Assembly (NCBI GenBank): GCA_002159065.1
Contig: LZRV01000144.1
Coordinates: 1 to 48,341 of the forward strand
Direction: 5' to 3'
Origin: Paenibacillaceae bacterium ZCTH02-B3
GTDB taxonomy: Bacteria > Bacillota > Bacilli > Paenibacillales > Paenibacillaceae
Length of the DNA: 48,341 bases
A model generated the notes under the pieces. It saw nothing but the letters and a program-made list of their open reading frames with translations, did not search any database and was not told where the DNA came from. Made by a program: the position numbers and the translations under genes. Shown here in pieces: positions 7,519 through 16,229 of this stretch; the first letter of the stretch is position 1; every line of letters starts with the position of its first letter.

Positions 7519-10083
7519 TCAGGGACGTTTGACACGGCGCTCCATCCGCCCGTCCGGCAACGCCCGGTACTGGATTTCCCCGTGCCGGTCCGTGCGGAAA
7601 ACGGCGGACCCGGCTTGCGCGAGCCGCTCCAGCGTGTCCGGATGGGGATGGCCGTACGGGTTGTTCCGGCCGACGGAAATCACGGTTTCCCGCGGCCGCC
7701 AGACGTTCAGCCACAGGGCGCCGTTCGCCGAACGGCTGCCGTGGTGACCGGCCTTGAGGACGTCCGCCCGCTCCGGAAGGGTATCCAGCGCCTCAAGGAT
7801 TCGGCCCTCTCCCCGCTCGCCCAGATCGCCGGGGAGCAAAAACCGGCGGCCGTACAGTTCCAGGAGCAACACCACGCTGGCATTGTTTTGGTCCCTGACT
7901 TCGGACAGCGGCCGGTCGGCTTCGGGCCCGTCCGGAGGATGCAGCACGAGGAGTCTTGCGGATTCGTCAATCTTCCACTCGAGGCCCGCCCGGGCCGCGT
8001 ATACGGGAACTCCTTTGTCCAGCGCGGCGCGAAGCAGACGTTCCGCCCTTTCGTCGCGGCGGAACGTGCCGTTGAGGATCAATCGTTTTACCCGCACCTC
8101 GTTCAGCAGCGCTTCCGCGCCGACGATGTGGTCGGCGTCCAGATGGGTAAGCACCAGAGCTTCCAGGGTGCGCACCCCGCGCTGCCGCAGGAGGGGAACC
8201 AGAAGGTCTTCTCCGATTTCAAAGGGGTCGGTCCTTTCGCGCCATTCGTCTCCCGGTTTGCGGTAATAGACCGTTCCGCCCGCGTCGATCATCAGATGCT
8301 TTCCCGACCCTGTGCGGACAAGCAGCGCGTCCCCTTGGCCGACGTCCAGGAACATCGCCGCCGCGGCCCGGTCCCACGGGGTCCTCCATCCTCCCCAAAA
8401 CAGCCATCCGCACCACATGAGGGACAGCGCGGCCGCCGCCGCGAAGGCGAGCCTCCGCCGCCGGACATGACGGCTGATCCCGATGGCGGCCGCCCAACCG
8501 GGAGCGGCGGCCGGACGGAAGGGAGAAATCCGGTCGCGTTGCAGATCGGCCCATGCTTTGGCCGCCCGGAACGTGACGCCGATCAGCGCGTAACCGCACA
8601 CGACCCAGATGGCGGGCGTCTTCGGCCAAACGGTGCGGAGCCCGTCCGCCCGCTCCATGGCCTCCGCAAGGGCGAACACGGCGCGGTTGCACCACGACGC
8701 CAGCGCGGCGGGAATCCCGCCCAGCGGTGTCCAGAAGGCCCCCAGGACCAGGGAAGCGAGGCCCAGGGGCATGACAACGGCGCCGATGAAGGTCGCAAGC
8801 AGCAGGTTGGCGAGCGGCGAAAGCAGATGGAATTGGTGAAACAGATGCGCCGTAAGCGGAAAGGACGCGATCTGCGCCGCCAGCGTCACCGCCAGCACGC
8901 CTCGCAGCCAGTACGGGCCCGGAAGCCGTTCCTGCAGAACGGGAACGAAAAGGAGCAGGCCGCAGGTTACGGTGACGGAAAGCAAAAAGGACAGATTCTC
9001 CACCAGATCCGGCTGCCAGGCGGTCATGGCCACCGCGGCCGCGGCCAGCAGATGCAGGCCTTCGCCAAGGCGCCTGCGCCGCGCCAGCCAGAGGGCCAGC
9101 ATGGCCATGATGCCGGCCCGCACCGCCGACGGCGAAGCGCCGGTGAACAGGACGTACGCCGGCATCAGGGCGATGGCCAGGCCGTACGACCGCTCCCGGG
9201 TCAGGCGGACAGCCTGTCCGAGTTTGAGCACGAGAAGCGCCACAATGCCCACATGCATGCCGGAAATGGCCAGCACATGGGTCAGCCCGAGCCTGGAAAA
9301 CACATCGTACAGCTCCGGATCGACGTCGTCCCGGATCCCCGCGACCAGCCCTTTCATGTAGCCGGCATCGCCGCCGGGATACAGCCGGTCCAAGAGCAGC
9401 CCGGTCCGGACGCGGATCCGGTCGGTCCAGCGCATGGGCAGGGCGGACCAGGGCGGACGCCCCGGAAGCCGGTTGACGGTTTCCCACCCCTTCGCCGACA
9501 GCAGCCACCAGATGCCGCGACGGGCCAGATGCGCCCGATAGTCGAAGGCGCCGAAATTTCCCGCGTCGTTCGGGCGGTCCAGCGTTCCCCGCACGGCCAC
9601 GGCGTCGCCGCGTTCCAGAAGCCGCGCCCGGGGCGCTTCCGATTCCTCGTCCAGCCGGATGCGCACCTGCACCTTTTCGCGGACGGACAGCACGTCCGGC
9701 TGGGGGTCTGTCCCGCCGGCCGCATCGCCGATCCGCGCTTCGCGGACGAGCAGCACGAAGCGGACGGCGTCGCCGTCCACTTCCACGCCGGAATGGACCG
9801 TCCCGGTCAGCGTGACCTCCGCCGGCAGCCGGTTCTCCCACTCCTTCGCAATGGCGGAAAGCTGGCCGGCTTCATGCCATTGGCGGAGGAACGCTCCGGC
9901 CAGCAGCGCGAAGGCGCAGGCGGCCGCCATCTTCCCCGGCAGAGCGCGGCAAATGGCCGCGGAAAGGACCAGAAGCAGGCTTCCTGCGGCAAACAGCGCG
10001 GCTTCCTTCGGTCCCCCGGCCGACCCGGAAACGACGCCGGCCAGCCAGCAGACGGCAAACGCGATCAGCGGCCTGCGGGCCAC
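7519..10083 (-). CDS. comEC: DNA internalization channel ComEC/Rec2
   Basis: 854 residues from GTG 10083. The frame has an ATG at 10101, but that codon overlaps the GGGGAGGG ribosome binding site, which is correctly spaced (8 nt) for GTG 10083. Order: N-terminal membrane segments, a soluble DUF4131-type region (residues about 70-210), the multi-pass Competence domain (GLTHVLAISGMHVGIVALL and PSAVRAGIMAMLALWL), and a C-terminal metallo-beta-lactamase-like domain (MFLDVGQGDALLVR, LTHLDADHIVGA, GHHGSRSANG). It forms the membrane pore for single-stranded DNA in transformation, fed by ComEA. A terminator lies upstream, between comEB and comEC. Confidence 0.95.
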   Translation of the reverse strand: MARRPLIAFAVCWLAGVVSGSAGGPKEAALFAAGSLLLVLSAAICRALPGKMAAACAFALLAGAFLRQWHEAGQLSAIAKEWENRLPAEVTLTGTVHSGVEVDGDAVRFVLLVREARIGDAAGGTDPQPDVLSVREKVQVRIRLDEESEAPRARLLERGDAVAVRGTLDRPNDAGNFGAFDYRAHLARRGIWWLLSAKGWETVNRLPGRPPWSALPMRWTDRIRVRTGLLLDRLYPGGDAGYMKGLVAGIRDDVDPELYDVFSRLGLTHVLAISGMHVGIVALLVLKLGQAVRLTRERSYGLAIALMPAYVLFTGASPSAVRAGIMAMLALWLARRRRLGEGLHLLAAAAVAMTAWQPDLVENLSFLLSVTVTCGLLLFVPVLQERLPGPYWLRGVLAVTLAAQIASFPLTAHLFHQFHLLSPLANLLLATFIGAVVMPLGLASLVLGAFWTPLGGIPAALASWCNRAVFALAEAMERADGLRTVWPKTPAIWVVCGYALIGVTFRAAKAWADLQRDRISPFRPAAAPGWAAAIGISRHVRRRRLAFAAAAALSLMWCGWLFWGGWRTPWDRAAAAMFLDVGQGDALLVRTGSGKHLMIDAGGTVYYRKPGDEWRERTDPFEIGEDLLVPLLRQRGVRTLEALVLTHLDADHIVGAEALLNEVRVKRLILNGTFRRDERAERLLRAALDKGVPVYAARAGLEWKIDESARLLVLHPPDGPEADRPLSEVRDQNNASVVLLLELYGRRFLLPGDLGERGEGRILEALDTLPERADVLKAGHHGSRSANGALWLNVWRPRETVISVGRNNPYGHPHPDTLERLAQAGSAVFRTDRHGEIQYRALPDGRMERRVKRP

Positions 10084-10112
10084 GGCGATGTCCCTCCCCA
10101 TGAATCATGAAT

Positions 10113-10151
10113 GAAAAAAGCACCTCCGCTTGATGTTTGCGGAGGTGCTTC
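10113..10151 (-). terminator. Intrinsic terminator between comEB and comEC
   Basis: Minus strand: AGCACCTCCGC (10149-10139), a 9-nt loop, the perfect complementary arm (10129-10119), then six T residues (10118-10113). It stops comEA-comEB transcripts before comEC, so comEC depends on read-through or on its own promoter. Confidence 0.85.
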
Positions 10152-10205
10152 CCCACGCGATTCTTTTATGGATGGCAGCGCCGGTTCCCGTTGGCGCCGG
10201 GCGTA

Positions 10206-10715
10206 TCAGGCGTCGTCCTGCACTTCCGTGTCCGGGGGCGGCGTGTACCCCTCCAGGCGCCGGAACCGGATGCCCTTCAGCCGCATCAGGGCGATGACCT
10301 TGTCGTGATCCTTCGGATAGGGTCGGTGGTAGACGATTTCGGCCACCCCGCTGTTGGCCAGCATGTTGGAACAGGTCCAGCACGGTTCGTCGGTGACGTA
10401 GACGGTGGAACCTTCCCTGTCGACCCGGTCGGTGAACAGCAGCAGGTTTTGTTCGGCGTGGATGGTGCGGATGCAGCGGCTTTTCTTGACCAACCCGCCT
10501 TCCGCGTCCGTTTCGTACTCCTCGGCGATCATGCAGCCCGCCTCCGAGCAGTCGGGCACGCCCATCGGCGCGCCGTTGTAGGCTGTTCCGAGGAGCTTTT
10601 TGCCCTGCACCAGCACGGCGCCCACATGGCGCCGCGGACAGCGCGAACGCGTCGAGGCCATGAAGGCGATGTCCATGAAATACGTGTCCCAGTCTTTGCG
10701 TGCGCTTTGCGCCAT
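10206..10715 (-). CDS. comEB: ComEB, dCMP deaminase family protein
   Basis: 169 residues from ATG 10715. The upstream in-frame GTG (10724) is part of the GGAGGTG ribosome binding site. It is a zinc-dependent deoxycytidylate deaminase-type fold: zinc motif HAEQN (TIHAEQNLLLF) and PCWTCSNML (PCxxC), preceded by CPRRHVGAVLV and AYNGAPMG. It is predicted to convert dCMP to dUMP. In Bacillus comEB lies in the com operon but is not needed for transformation. It sits downstream of comEA and is followed by a terminator. The C-terminal tail (PPPDTEVQDDA) is an unremarkable extension. Confidence 0.93.
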   Translation of the reverse strand: MAQSARKDWDTYFMDIAFMASTRSRCPRRHVGAVLVQGKKLLGTAYNGAPMGVPDCSEAGCMIAEEYETDAEGGLVKKSRCIRTIHAEQNLLLFTDRVDREGSTVYVTDEPCWTCSNMLANSGVAEIVYHRPYPKDHDKVIALMRLKGIRFRRLEGYTPPPDTEVQDDA

Positions 10716-10769
10716 CGCGTTCACCTCCGGACGATGGGTTTCCTTCGGACAAGGGGCTCCTTTCCCGAT

Positions 10770-10880
10770 TCAGCCGCCGGAACCGGGTCCGGATGCGTCA
10801 ACGGTGTCGTCGGCGGTCGCGCCGCCGGGATCATGGCCGGCTTCTCCGCCGGTCCCGCCGCCCGGCGACACCGCCGCTCA
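10770..10880 (-). other. In-frame open stretch after the comEA stop codon
   Basis: The comEA stop TGA (10880-10878) is followed in the same frame by 35 further sense codons, to a second TGA at 10772-10770. They encode a Gly/Ala/Asp/Pro-rich string (e.g. GGEAGHDPGGATADDTVDAS). It may be a fossil of a longer low-complexity tail or only GC-rich sequence without stops. There is no start or ribosome binding site of its own. Confidence 0.3.
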
Positions 10881-11522
10881 AACCGCCGGTTCTCCGGTCG
10901 TGACCAGCGGCCGCACCCGTTCCAGGAGTTTCGGACCGATGCCCTTTACGTTCAGCAAATCGTCCACGGATCGGAACGGGCCGTATCGTTCGCGATGCTC
11001 GACGATGGCCTTCGCCTTGGCCGGCCCGATGCCGGGCAGCTGCTCAAGATCCGCCGCGGATGCCCGATTCAGGTCCAGCAGGCCGCCCGAAGCGGATTCC
11101 TCTCCCGGAGACGGCCCGTCTCCCGAATCGGCGGACGACCCCGCGGAAGCTTCCGCCGTCTCCGGAGCCGCCGCATCCGCCGCCTCTTCCCGGGAAGCGG
11201 CAAAAGGCGCGTCGGCCGGGGAGGCCGCCGGCGTCTCCAGGGACAGGCGCACTTCCTCCGTCACCGGTTCCCAGCCGAACCGGTCTTCGCTCAAGGCGGG
11301 CTGGACCAGGACGTATCCGATCAGGAGCAGCCCGGCCAGGGCGGGAACGCCCGCGGCCAGGAGCCGCACCGGCCGACGGCCGTGCCGTTCGGGAATCGGC
11401 GACAGGGGTACGGTTTCGTCTTCGCCGGGAATCCGCGTGATGGGCCGGTCTCCCCGCAGGGGAGCCCGGTCGCCTTCCATGCGTCCCGGACGTGAAGGTG
11501 TCGGCGAACCGTCTGCGGTCAT
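10878..11522 (-). CDS. comEA: DNA receptor ComEA (short linker form)
   Basis: 214 residues from ATG 11522, with AAAGGG 9 nt upstream. An earlier ATG at 11543 has no ribosome binding site. The layout is a cytoplasmic N-terminus rich in Arg and Pro, one membrane segment at about 53-73 (RLLAAGVPALAGLLLIGYVLV), and a 70-residue acidic Ala/Ser/Glu linker (75-147). A helix-hairpin-helix pair follows (LDLNRASAADLEQLPGIGPAKA and VKGIGPKLLERVRP, 149-205) and binds double-stranded DNA. The SLBB-like oligomerisation domain normally found between membrane anchor and HhH in Bacillus ComEA is not visible. It captures DNA at the cell surface for ComEC. Confidence 0.9.
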   Translation of the reverse strand: MTADGSPTPSRPGRMEGDRAPLRGDRPITRIPGEDETVPLSPIPERHGRRPVRLLAAGVPALAGLLLIGYVLVQPALSEDRFGWEPVTEEVRLSLETPAASPADAPFAASREEAADAAAPETAEASAGSSADSGDGPSPGEESASGGLLDLNRASAADLEQLPGIGPAKAKAIVEHRERYGPFRSVDDLLNVKGIGPKLLERVRPLVTTGEPAV

Positions 11523-11583
11523 GTCGTCCAACCCTTTCGTCATAAAATGGGATGCAGGCATCGCGATTCCGGGAGGGAGCGGG

Positions 11584-12414
11584 ATGAAGGTCGGCTTTAT
11601 CGGAGCCGGAAACATGGGCGGTCTGCTGCTCATGTCGCTGCTGGAGGCGGGCGCCTTTGCGGCGACGGACGCCGTCGTCAGCACCCGCACGCCTCCCAGG
11701 GCGCAGCGGCTCGCCGAGCGCTTCCCGGGATTGACGGTGGCCCGGCACAACGCCCAGACCGCCCGCGAATCCGACATCGTGTTCCTGTGTGTCAGGCCGT
11801 CGGATTTCCGCGGGGTGGCCGCCGAGATCGCTCCCGTCCTGAGACCGGACCAGATCGTCGTTTCCATCGCCAGTCCGATTTCCATCGGCCTGATGGAAAG
11901 GGAGTTTCCGTCCAAAATCGCCAAGATCATTCCCAGCGTGGTCAACGCAGGCCGGCGCGGGGTCACGCTGCTCATGTTCGGCTCCCGTCTCACGGAGGAA
12001 GACCGGACCCGGCTGACCGGGCTGTGCGCGGCCGTCAGCCGGCCCGTGGAAATCGACGAACGCCACGTCCGGGCCGCGTCCGACCTTACCAGCTGCAGTC
12101 CGGCGTTTTTCGCCTTTCTGCTCGAGCGGCTGATCGAAGCCGCCGTCGCCGAGGCGGGATTGGAACGGGATCTCGCCGAACGGATGGTTCTCGAGACCCT
12201 GTCCGGCACCGCCGCCCTGCTCGAGAGCGGCCGGTTCAGCCTGCGGGAGATGCGGGAACGCGTCTCCGTGCCCGGCGGCATCACCGCCGCCGCGCTGGAG
12301 GAGCTTCGCCGCGGTCTCGGCGACACCTTCGAACGGGTGTTCCGCATGACCCACCGCAAATTCGCGGGAGACGTGGAAAAGGTGGAACGCGCCTTCAGTT
12401 TGCGACCACGTTGA
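11584..12414 (+). CDS. comER: ComER, pyrroline-5-carboxylate reductase-like protein
   Basis: 276 residues from ATG 11584, with GGGAGGGAG just upstream; the longer open frame 5' of it is antisense to comEA and is ignored. The N-terminus [20 protein letters not shown] is a dinucleotide-binding Rossmann motif of the ProC/ComER family. The C-terminal domain contains the family dimerisation region ([33 protein letters not shown]). It is divergent from comEA, the usual comER position in Bacillales. True proline-biosynthetic activity is uncertain. Its last 20 nt overlap the 3' end of leuS on the other strand. Confidence 0.9.
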   Translation: MKVGFIGAGNMGGLLLMSLLEAGAFAATDAVVSTRTPPRAQRLAERFPGLTVARHNAQTARESDIVFLCVRPSDFRGVAAEIAPVLRPDQIVVSIASPISIGLMEREFPSKIAKIIPSVVNAGRRGVTLLMFGSRLTEEDRTRLTGLCAAVSRPVEIDERHVRAASDLTSCSPAFFAFLLERLIEAAVAEAGLERDLAERMVLETLSGTAALLESGRFSLREMRERVSVPGGITAAALEELRRGLGDTFERVFRMTHRKFAGDVEKVERAFSLRPR

Positions 12415-14833
12415 CCAGCTTGCCCGGTACGGCGATCACCCGGCGCACCGTCTTTCCGGCGGTCTGCGCCTTTACTTTTTCATTCGCCAGCGCCAGTTCC
12501 CGCATCGCTTCTTCGTCCGTGTCGCGGGCGATCATGACGCGGTCGACGATCTTGCCGTTCACCTGGAGGACGATTTCCACTTCCTCGTCCACCGTGAGGG
12601 CCGGGTCATATTCGGGCCACGGCACGTAGGTGATGGTGTCGCCGTGCCCGAGGCGTTCCCACAGTTCCTCCGCGATGTGCGGCACAAACGGCGACAGCAT
12701 CTGCACGAAGTTTTCCATCGCCTTGCGCGGCAGCACCTCGGTCTTGTAAGCCTCGTTCACGAAGATCATGAGCTGGCTGATGGCCGTGTTGAACCGCAAG
12801 GCCTCGATGTCCTCGGTCACCTTTTTCACCGTTTTGTGCCACACGCGCTTGAAGGCTTCATCGCCTTCCGCGTCCTGAATCTTCGGATTCAGGCGGCCGT
12901 CTTCCGTGATGTACAGCCGCCAGATGCGGTTCAGGAAGCGGTAGATGCCTTCCACGCCCTGGGTGTTCCAGGGCTTTGTCGCTTCCAGCGGGCCCATGAA
13001 CATTTCGTACATGCGGAGCGTGTCCGCCCCGTATTGGTTCACAATGTCGTCCGGATTGATGACGTTGCCCCGGGATTTGGACATTTTTTCGCCGTTGGGC
13101 CCGAGGATCATCCCCTGGTTGACCAGCTTCTGGAACGGTTCCTTCGTGTCGACAATGCCGAGGTCGTAAAGCACCTTGTGCCAGAAGCGGGCGTACAGGA
13201 GGTGCAGCACGGCGTGCTCGGCGCCGCCGACGTACAGGTCCACCGGCAGCCATTTGCGGGCTTTTTCCCTGGAGCACAGCTCCTTGTCGTTGTGCGGGTC
13301 GATGAACCGCAGATAATACCAGCAGCTGCCCGCCCACTGCGGCATCGTGTTCGTTTCGCGGCGCGCCTTTCGCCCGGTCTTCGGATCGACCACGTTCACC
13401 CAGTCCGCGGCGTTCGCCAGCGGCGATTCGCCGGTCCCCGTCGGCCGGATTTCCTCCATTTCCGGCAGCAGCAGCGGAAGTTCCTCTTCCGGCACCGGTT
13501 CCATCGTCCCGTCTTCGTAATGCAGGATCGGGATGGGCTCACCCCAGTACCGCTGCCGGCTGAACAGCCAGTCGCGCAGCTTGTAGGTGACCTTGCGGCG
13601 GCCTTTGTTGTTCTCCTCGAGCCAGGCGATCATCCGCTCGCAGGCGTCCTTGACGTTCAGCCCGTCCAGGAAACCGGAATTGACGTGCGGGCCGTCATCG
13701 GTATGCGCGCCTTTCGAGAGATCGCCGCCCTTGACCACTTCCACGATCGGAAGGCCGAACTTTTGCGCGAATTCCCAGTCGCGCTGGTCGTGGCCGGGCA
13801 CGGCCATGATGGCGCCGGTGCCGTAATGGCCCAGCACGTAGTCGGCGATCCAGATCGGCACCTTCTGTCCGTTGACCGGGTTGACCGCGTACGCGCCGGT
13901 GAAGACGCCGGTTTTGTCCTTCGCCAGATCGGTCCGCTCCAGGTCGCTTTTGCGCGCGGCCTGGTCGACGTAGGCTTCCACGGCCTCCCGCTGTTCGGGG
14001 GTGGTGATGGTTTTCACCAGCGGATGCTCGGGAGCCAGCACGCAATAGGTGCAGCCGAACAGCGTGTCCGGGCGCGTGGTGAACACCGTGAAGGTTGTCT
14101 CGTGGCCGTCGACTTTGAAGTCCACTTCCGCCCCTTCCGACCGGCCGATCCAGTTGCGCTGCATTTCCTTGATGTTTTCCGGCCAGTCCAGCTCTTCAAG
14201 GTCCTCGAGGAGCCGGTCCGCGTAGGCGGTAATCCGCAGCATCCACTGTTTCATCGGCACCCGGATGACCGGATGTCCGCCGCGCTCGCTCTTGCCGTCG
14301 ATGACTTCTTCGTTGGCCAGCACGGTGCCCAGGGCCGGACACCAGTTCACCGGCACCTCGGCCATGTAGGCAAGGCCCATTTTGTACAGCTGCAGGAAAA
14401 TCCACTGCGTCCATTTGTAGTAGTCGGGATCGGTGGTGCTGAACTCCCGGTCCCAGTCGTAGGAGAAGCCGAGGGATTTGATCTGGCGGCGGAAGTTTTC
14501 GATGTTTTTCGCCGTGATGTCCCGCGGATGCTCCCCGGTGTCGAGGGCGTGCTGTTCCGCCGGAAGGCCGAAGGCGTCCCAGCCCATCGGATGGAGCACG
14601 TTGTAGCCGCGCATCCGCTTGTAGCGGGCGACGATGTCGGTGGCGGTGTAGCCTTCCGGGTGGCCGACGTGCAGCCCCGCGCCGGACGGATACGGAAACA
14701 TGTCCAGGGCGTAAAATTTGGGTCGGTCGTCATCGTCCGGAGTTTTGAACGTTTTGTTCCGGTCCCAGTACGCCTGCCACTTCGGTTCGATTTCCCGCGG
14801 ATTGTAACCGTGTTTCTGGGTCTCGCTTGCCAT
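12395..14833 (-). CDS. leuS: Leucyl-tRNA synthetase
   Basis: 812 residues from ATG 14833 ([20 protein letters not shown]), the standard length of bacterial LeuRS. The frame extends upstream into the T-box leader and is rejected there. The class I signatures are [15 protein letters not shown] (HIGH box, HVGH) and [11 protein letters not shown] (KMSKS). Between them the CP1 editing domain carries [18 protein letters not shown] and [15 protein letters not shown]-terminal anticodon-binding and tRNA-contact domain follows ([17 protein letters not shown]). It charges tRNA-Leu and edits mischarged products. Transcription is controlled by the T-box leader. Confidence 0.98.
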   Translation of the reverse strand: MASETQKHGYNPREIEPKWQAYWDRNKTFKTPDDDDRPKFYALDMFPYPSGAGLHVGHPEGYTATDIVARYKRMRGYNVLHPMGWDAFGLPAEQHALDTGEHPRDITAKNIENFRRQIKSLGFSYDWDREFSTTDPDYYKWTQWIFLQLYKMGLAYMAEVPVNWCPALGTVLANEEVIDGKSERGGHPVIRVPMKQWMLRITAYADRLLEDLEELDWPENIKEMQRNWIGRSEGAEVDFKVDGHETTFTVFTTRPDTLFGCTYCVLAPEHPLVKTITTPEQREAVEAYVDQAARKSDLERTDLAKDKTGVFTGAYAVNPVNGQKVPIWIADYVLGHYGTGAIMAVPGHDQRDWEFAQKFGLPIVEVVKGGDLSKGAHTDDGPHVNSGFLDGLNVKDACERMIAWLEENNKGRRKVTYKLRDWLFSRQRYWGEPIPILHYEDGTMEPVPEEELPLLLPEMEEIRPTGTGESPLANAADWVNVVDPKTGRKARRETNTMPQWAGSCWYYLRFIDPHNDKELCSREKARKWLPVDLYVGGAEHAVLHLLYARFWHKVLYDLGIVDTKEPFQKLVNQGMILGPNGEKMSKSRGNVINPDDIVNQYGADTLRMYEMFMGPLEATKPWNTQGVEGIYRFLNRIWRLYITEDGRLNPKIQDAEGDEAFKRVWHKTVKKVTEDIEALRFNTAISQLMIFVNEAYKTEVLPRKAMENFVQMLSPFVPHIAEELWERLGHGDTITYVPWPEYDPALTVDEEVEIVLQVNGKIVDRVMIARDTDEEAMRELALANEKVKAQTAGKTVRRVIAVPGKLVNVVAN

Positions 14834-14919
14834 GGGAGGCCTTTCCCTTCCTTTCCTGACTCTTCTTCCGTGAGATTCGTGGGGTTTCGGAACCGGTTCG
14901 GGCAAATTCCCCGGTTCAC

Positions 14920-15197
14920 AAAAAATCCTCCCGCCGCTAGCCTGCATGCTAGGGACGAGAGGATCTGCCTTCTTCCCGTGGTACCACCCTAGTTGGCGGG
15001 ATCCCTGCCCGGGTCCGCCCACTCTTGCCCCTTATCGCGGGGCGGCGCCGCGCTTGCTCCGGAAATTTCCGTCCTGCGCGCGGAGGCTCCGAGGCGAGTT
15101 CGTCCTTCGCGCCAGCCGGCTCGCACCGTCCGCCGGTTCTCTGGGTGACGCGGGCGGGACTACTGCTCCTCTTCTTCGCCCGTTCCGTATGATTTTG
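14920..15197 (-). promoter_or_regulatory. T-box riboswitch leader of leuS, specifier CTC (Leu)
   Basis: On the minus strand Stem I contains the AGAGAACCGG and GGTGCGAGCCGG elements and the specifier loop GAACTCGCC, with CTC (Leu) at 15098-15096. The conserved T-box AGGGTGGTACCACG is at 14990-14977. Its UGGU would pair with the ACCA end of uncharged tRNA-Leu. The terminator arms GAGGAT (14964-14959) and ATCCTC (14930-14925) enclose a CTAGC/GCTAG stem and are followed by six T residues (14925-14920). Low leucyl-tRNA charging should favour the antiterminator and leuS expression. Confidence 0.96.
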
Positions 15198-15203
15198 GAA
15201 ATG

Positions 15204-15233
15204 ATTATAGCCAGCGGAGGCGAATGCTGTCAA
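15204..15233 (-). promoter_or_regulatory. Strong sigma-A promoter of the leuS T-box transcript
   Basis: Minus strand -35 TTGACA (15233-15228), 18-bp spacer, -10 TATAAT (15209-15204). Both boxes match consensus perfectly, with the T-box leader starting about 7 nt downstream. Confidence 0.85.
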
Positions 15234-15239
15234 GGCAGC

Positions 15240-15389
15240 GCGGTCACCCGGCGGCAATCGGGGGCAGCGACCCGACTGAAGGTGGTGGAGTTCTCCATGA
15301 AAAGACGCCACGGGATGTCCCCCAAGACGCTGAGGGAATGGGTCCGTCAAGATCGGGATGAGGTGTCCGGAAGACAGAATAAGTTCTAG
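15240..15389 (+). mobile_element. IS3-family OrfA transposase relic
   Basis: The plus-strand reading frame ending at TAG 15387-15389 contains RLKVVEFSMKRRHG, then MSPKTLREWVRQDRDEVSGR. The second string resembles the recognition helix and downstream segment of IS3-type OrfA proteins (GVSPETLRRWVRQ pattern). It has no proper start, no upstream helix and stops abruptly. It lies directly upstream of the leuS promoter. Confidence 0.45.
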
Positions 15390-15646
15390 CCGGCTTTTTT
15401 TGCTTTGTCCCTCATAAACTTAAGAATATCTTCGACTTCGGCCCACACCAGATAAACCACTCCAAAAACCAAGGCCACGCAGCTTAACCGAACAAGATTC
15501 GGTCCCACGCTCTGTAACATTGCTTTGAACAGGTCCTCGTTCCACGAGGTCACGCTGGATCCAAAAAAACCGGCGGCAAGATATCTGACCCCATAAAGAA
15601 AAGCCGCTGTAAAGATGAGAATAGCCCCGACAATCCTTCTGGACAC
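15386..15646 (-). CDS. Small two-helix membrane protein of unknown function
   Basis: 86 residues from GTG 15646, chosen because a perfect AAGGAGG lies 8 nt upstream; the frame continues further 5' into transposon debris and is not used. Two hydrophobic segments at about 5-27 (IVGAILIFTAAFLYGVRYLAAGF) and 50-68 (LVRLSCVALVFGVVYLVWA) flank a short loop, SSVTSWNEDLFKAMLQSVG. A basic tail (MRDKAKKAG) follows. I do not recognise a named family. It lies between rsfS and leuS, where the Bacillus order has yqeM, and is flanked on both sides by IS3 relics. The strong ribosome binding site argues that it is a real gene. Confidence 0.65.
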   Translation of the reverse strand: MSRRIVGAILIFTAAFLYGVRYLAAGFFGSSVTSWNEDLFKAMLQSVGPNLVRLSCVALVFGVVYLVWAEVEDILKFMRDKAKKAG

Positions 15647-15662
15647 AGTACTCCTCCTTCCT

Positions 15663-15860
15663 GGAATGTTCTCTGGGCATGAACGCATTCCGAACAAGCT
15701 GCCGGACCGAAACGCGCACATGAAAGCATTCCACGGCATTCTGGAACGGGAGCGCTGAAGGTGGAACTTGATTGAAATCGATCGGCAGGCTTTTGAAGAA
15801 GCGGACAGGTTTATCCGGTTCTGCTGCACCGAACGGCATCCAGCCACACAGAATCGCAGC
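15663..15860 (+). mobile_element. IS3-family OrfB transposase C-terminal relic
   Basis: A plus-strand frame reads RNAHMKAFHGILERE, a TGA stop, then IEIDRQAFEEADRFIRFCC and TERHP. This matches the C-terminal catalytic end of IS3-type OrfB (DNAHMESFHxILExE, then FxTxEEAxxxIxFYNxxRxH), including the region of the last catalytic Glu. The internal stop and missing N-terminal two thirds make it a dead fragment. Confidence 0.5.
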
Positions 15861-15871
15861 ATGTTTGTCGT

Positions 15872-16216
15872 TTACACGAACTCCACGGATTTCGCGTCGG
15901 ACCACAGGCCTTCGAGGTGGTAATATTCGCGCTCCTCGCGGTGGAACACGTGCGCCACCACGTCGCCCATATCCAGGAGCACCCATCGGGCGCTCTCCAA
16001 GCCCTCGACGCGCACCCGGGCGCCCAGCTCTTCGGCCTTGTCGCGGATTTCCGTGGCGATCGCCTGCACCTGCGTGTCCGAATTGCCGTGGCAGATGACG
16101 AAGTAATCCGCCACCAGCGAGATTCCCTTGAGGTCCAGAACCACCACGTCACAAGCCTTCTTGTCCTCCGCGGCGCGGACGACCGTGCGCAGCAGAGCAT
16201 CCGCCGTCACTGCCAT
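15872..16216 (-). CDS. rsfS: Ribosomal silencing factor RsfS
   Basis: 114 residues from ATG 16216 with AAGGAGG upstream, the usual RsfS/YqeL length. The family core LKGISLVADYFVICHGNSDTQ and the C-terminal GDVVAHVFHREEREYYHLEGLW are both present. RsfS binds ribosomal protein L14 and blocks subunit joining when nutrients fall. It is last in an operon with yqeK, nadD and aroE, 13 nt after the yqeK stop. The methyltransferase gene yqeM that follows in Bacillus is absent. Confidence 0.95.
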   Translation of the reverse strand: MAVTADALLRTVVRAAEDKKACDVVVLDLKGISLVADYFVICHGNSDTQVQAIATEIRDKAEELGARVRVEGLESARWVLLDMGDVVAHVFHREEREYYHLEGLWSDAKSVEFV

Positions 16217-16229
16217 GTATCGGCCTCCT

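Noticed and set aside
7582..10110. Very long open frame antisense to comEC
   Set aside because: High-GC DNA leaves long open antisense frames. The translation is Arg/Gly/Gln-rich with no domains, while the minus strand encodes a full ComEC.
12644..14992. 782-codon plus-strand open frame antisense to leuS
   Set aside because: It mirrors leuS codons, has no ribosome binding site or family motif, and runs through the T-box leader.
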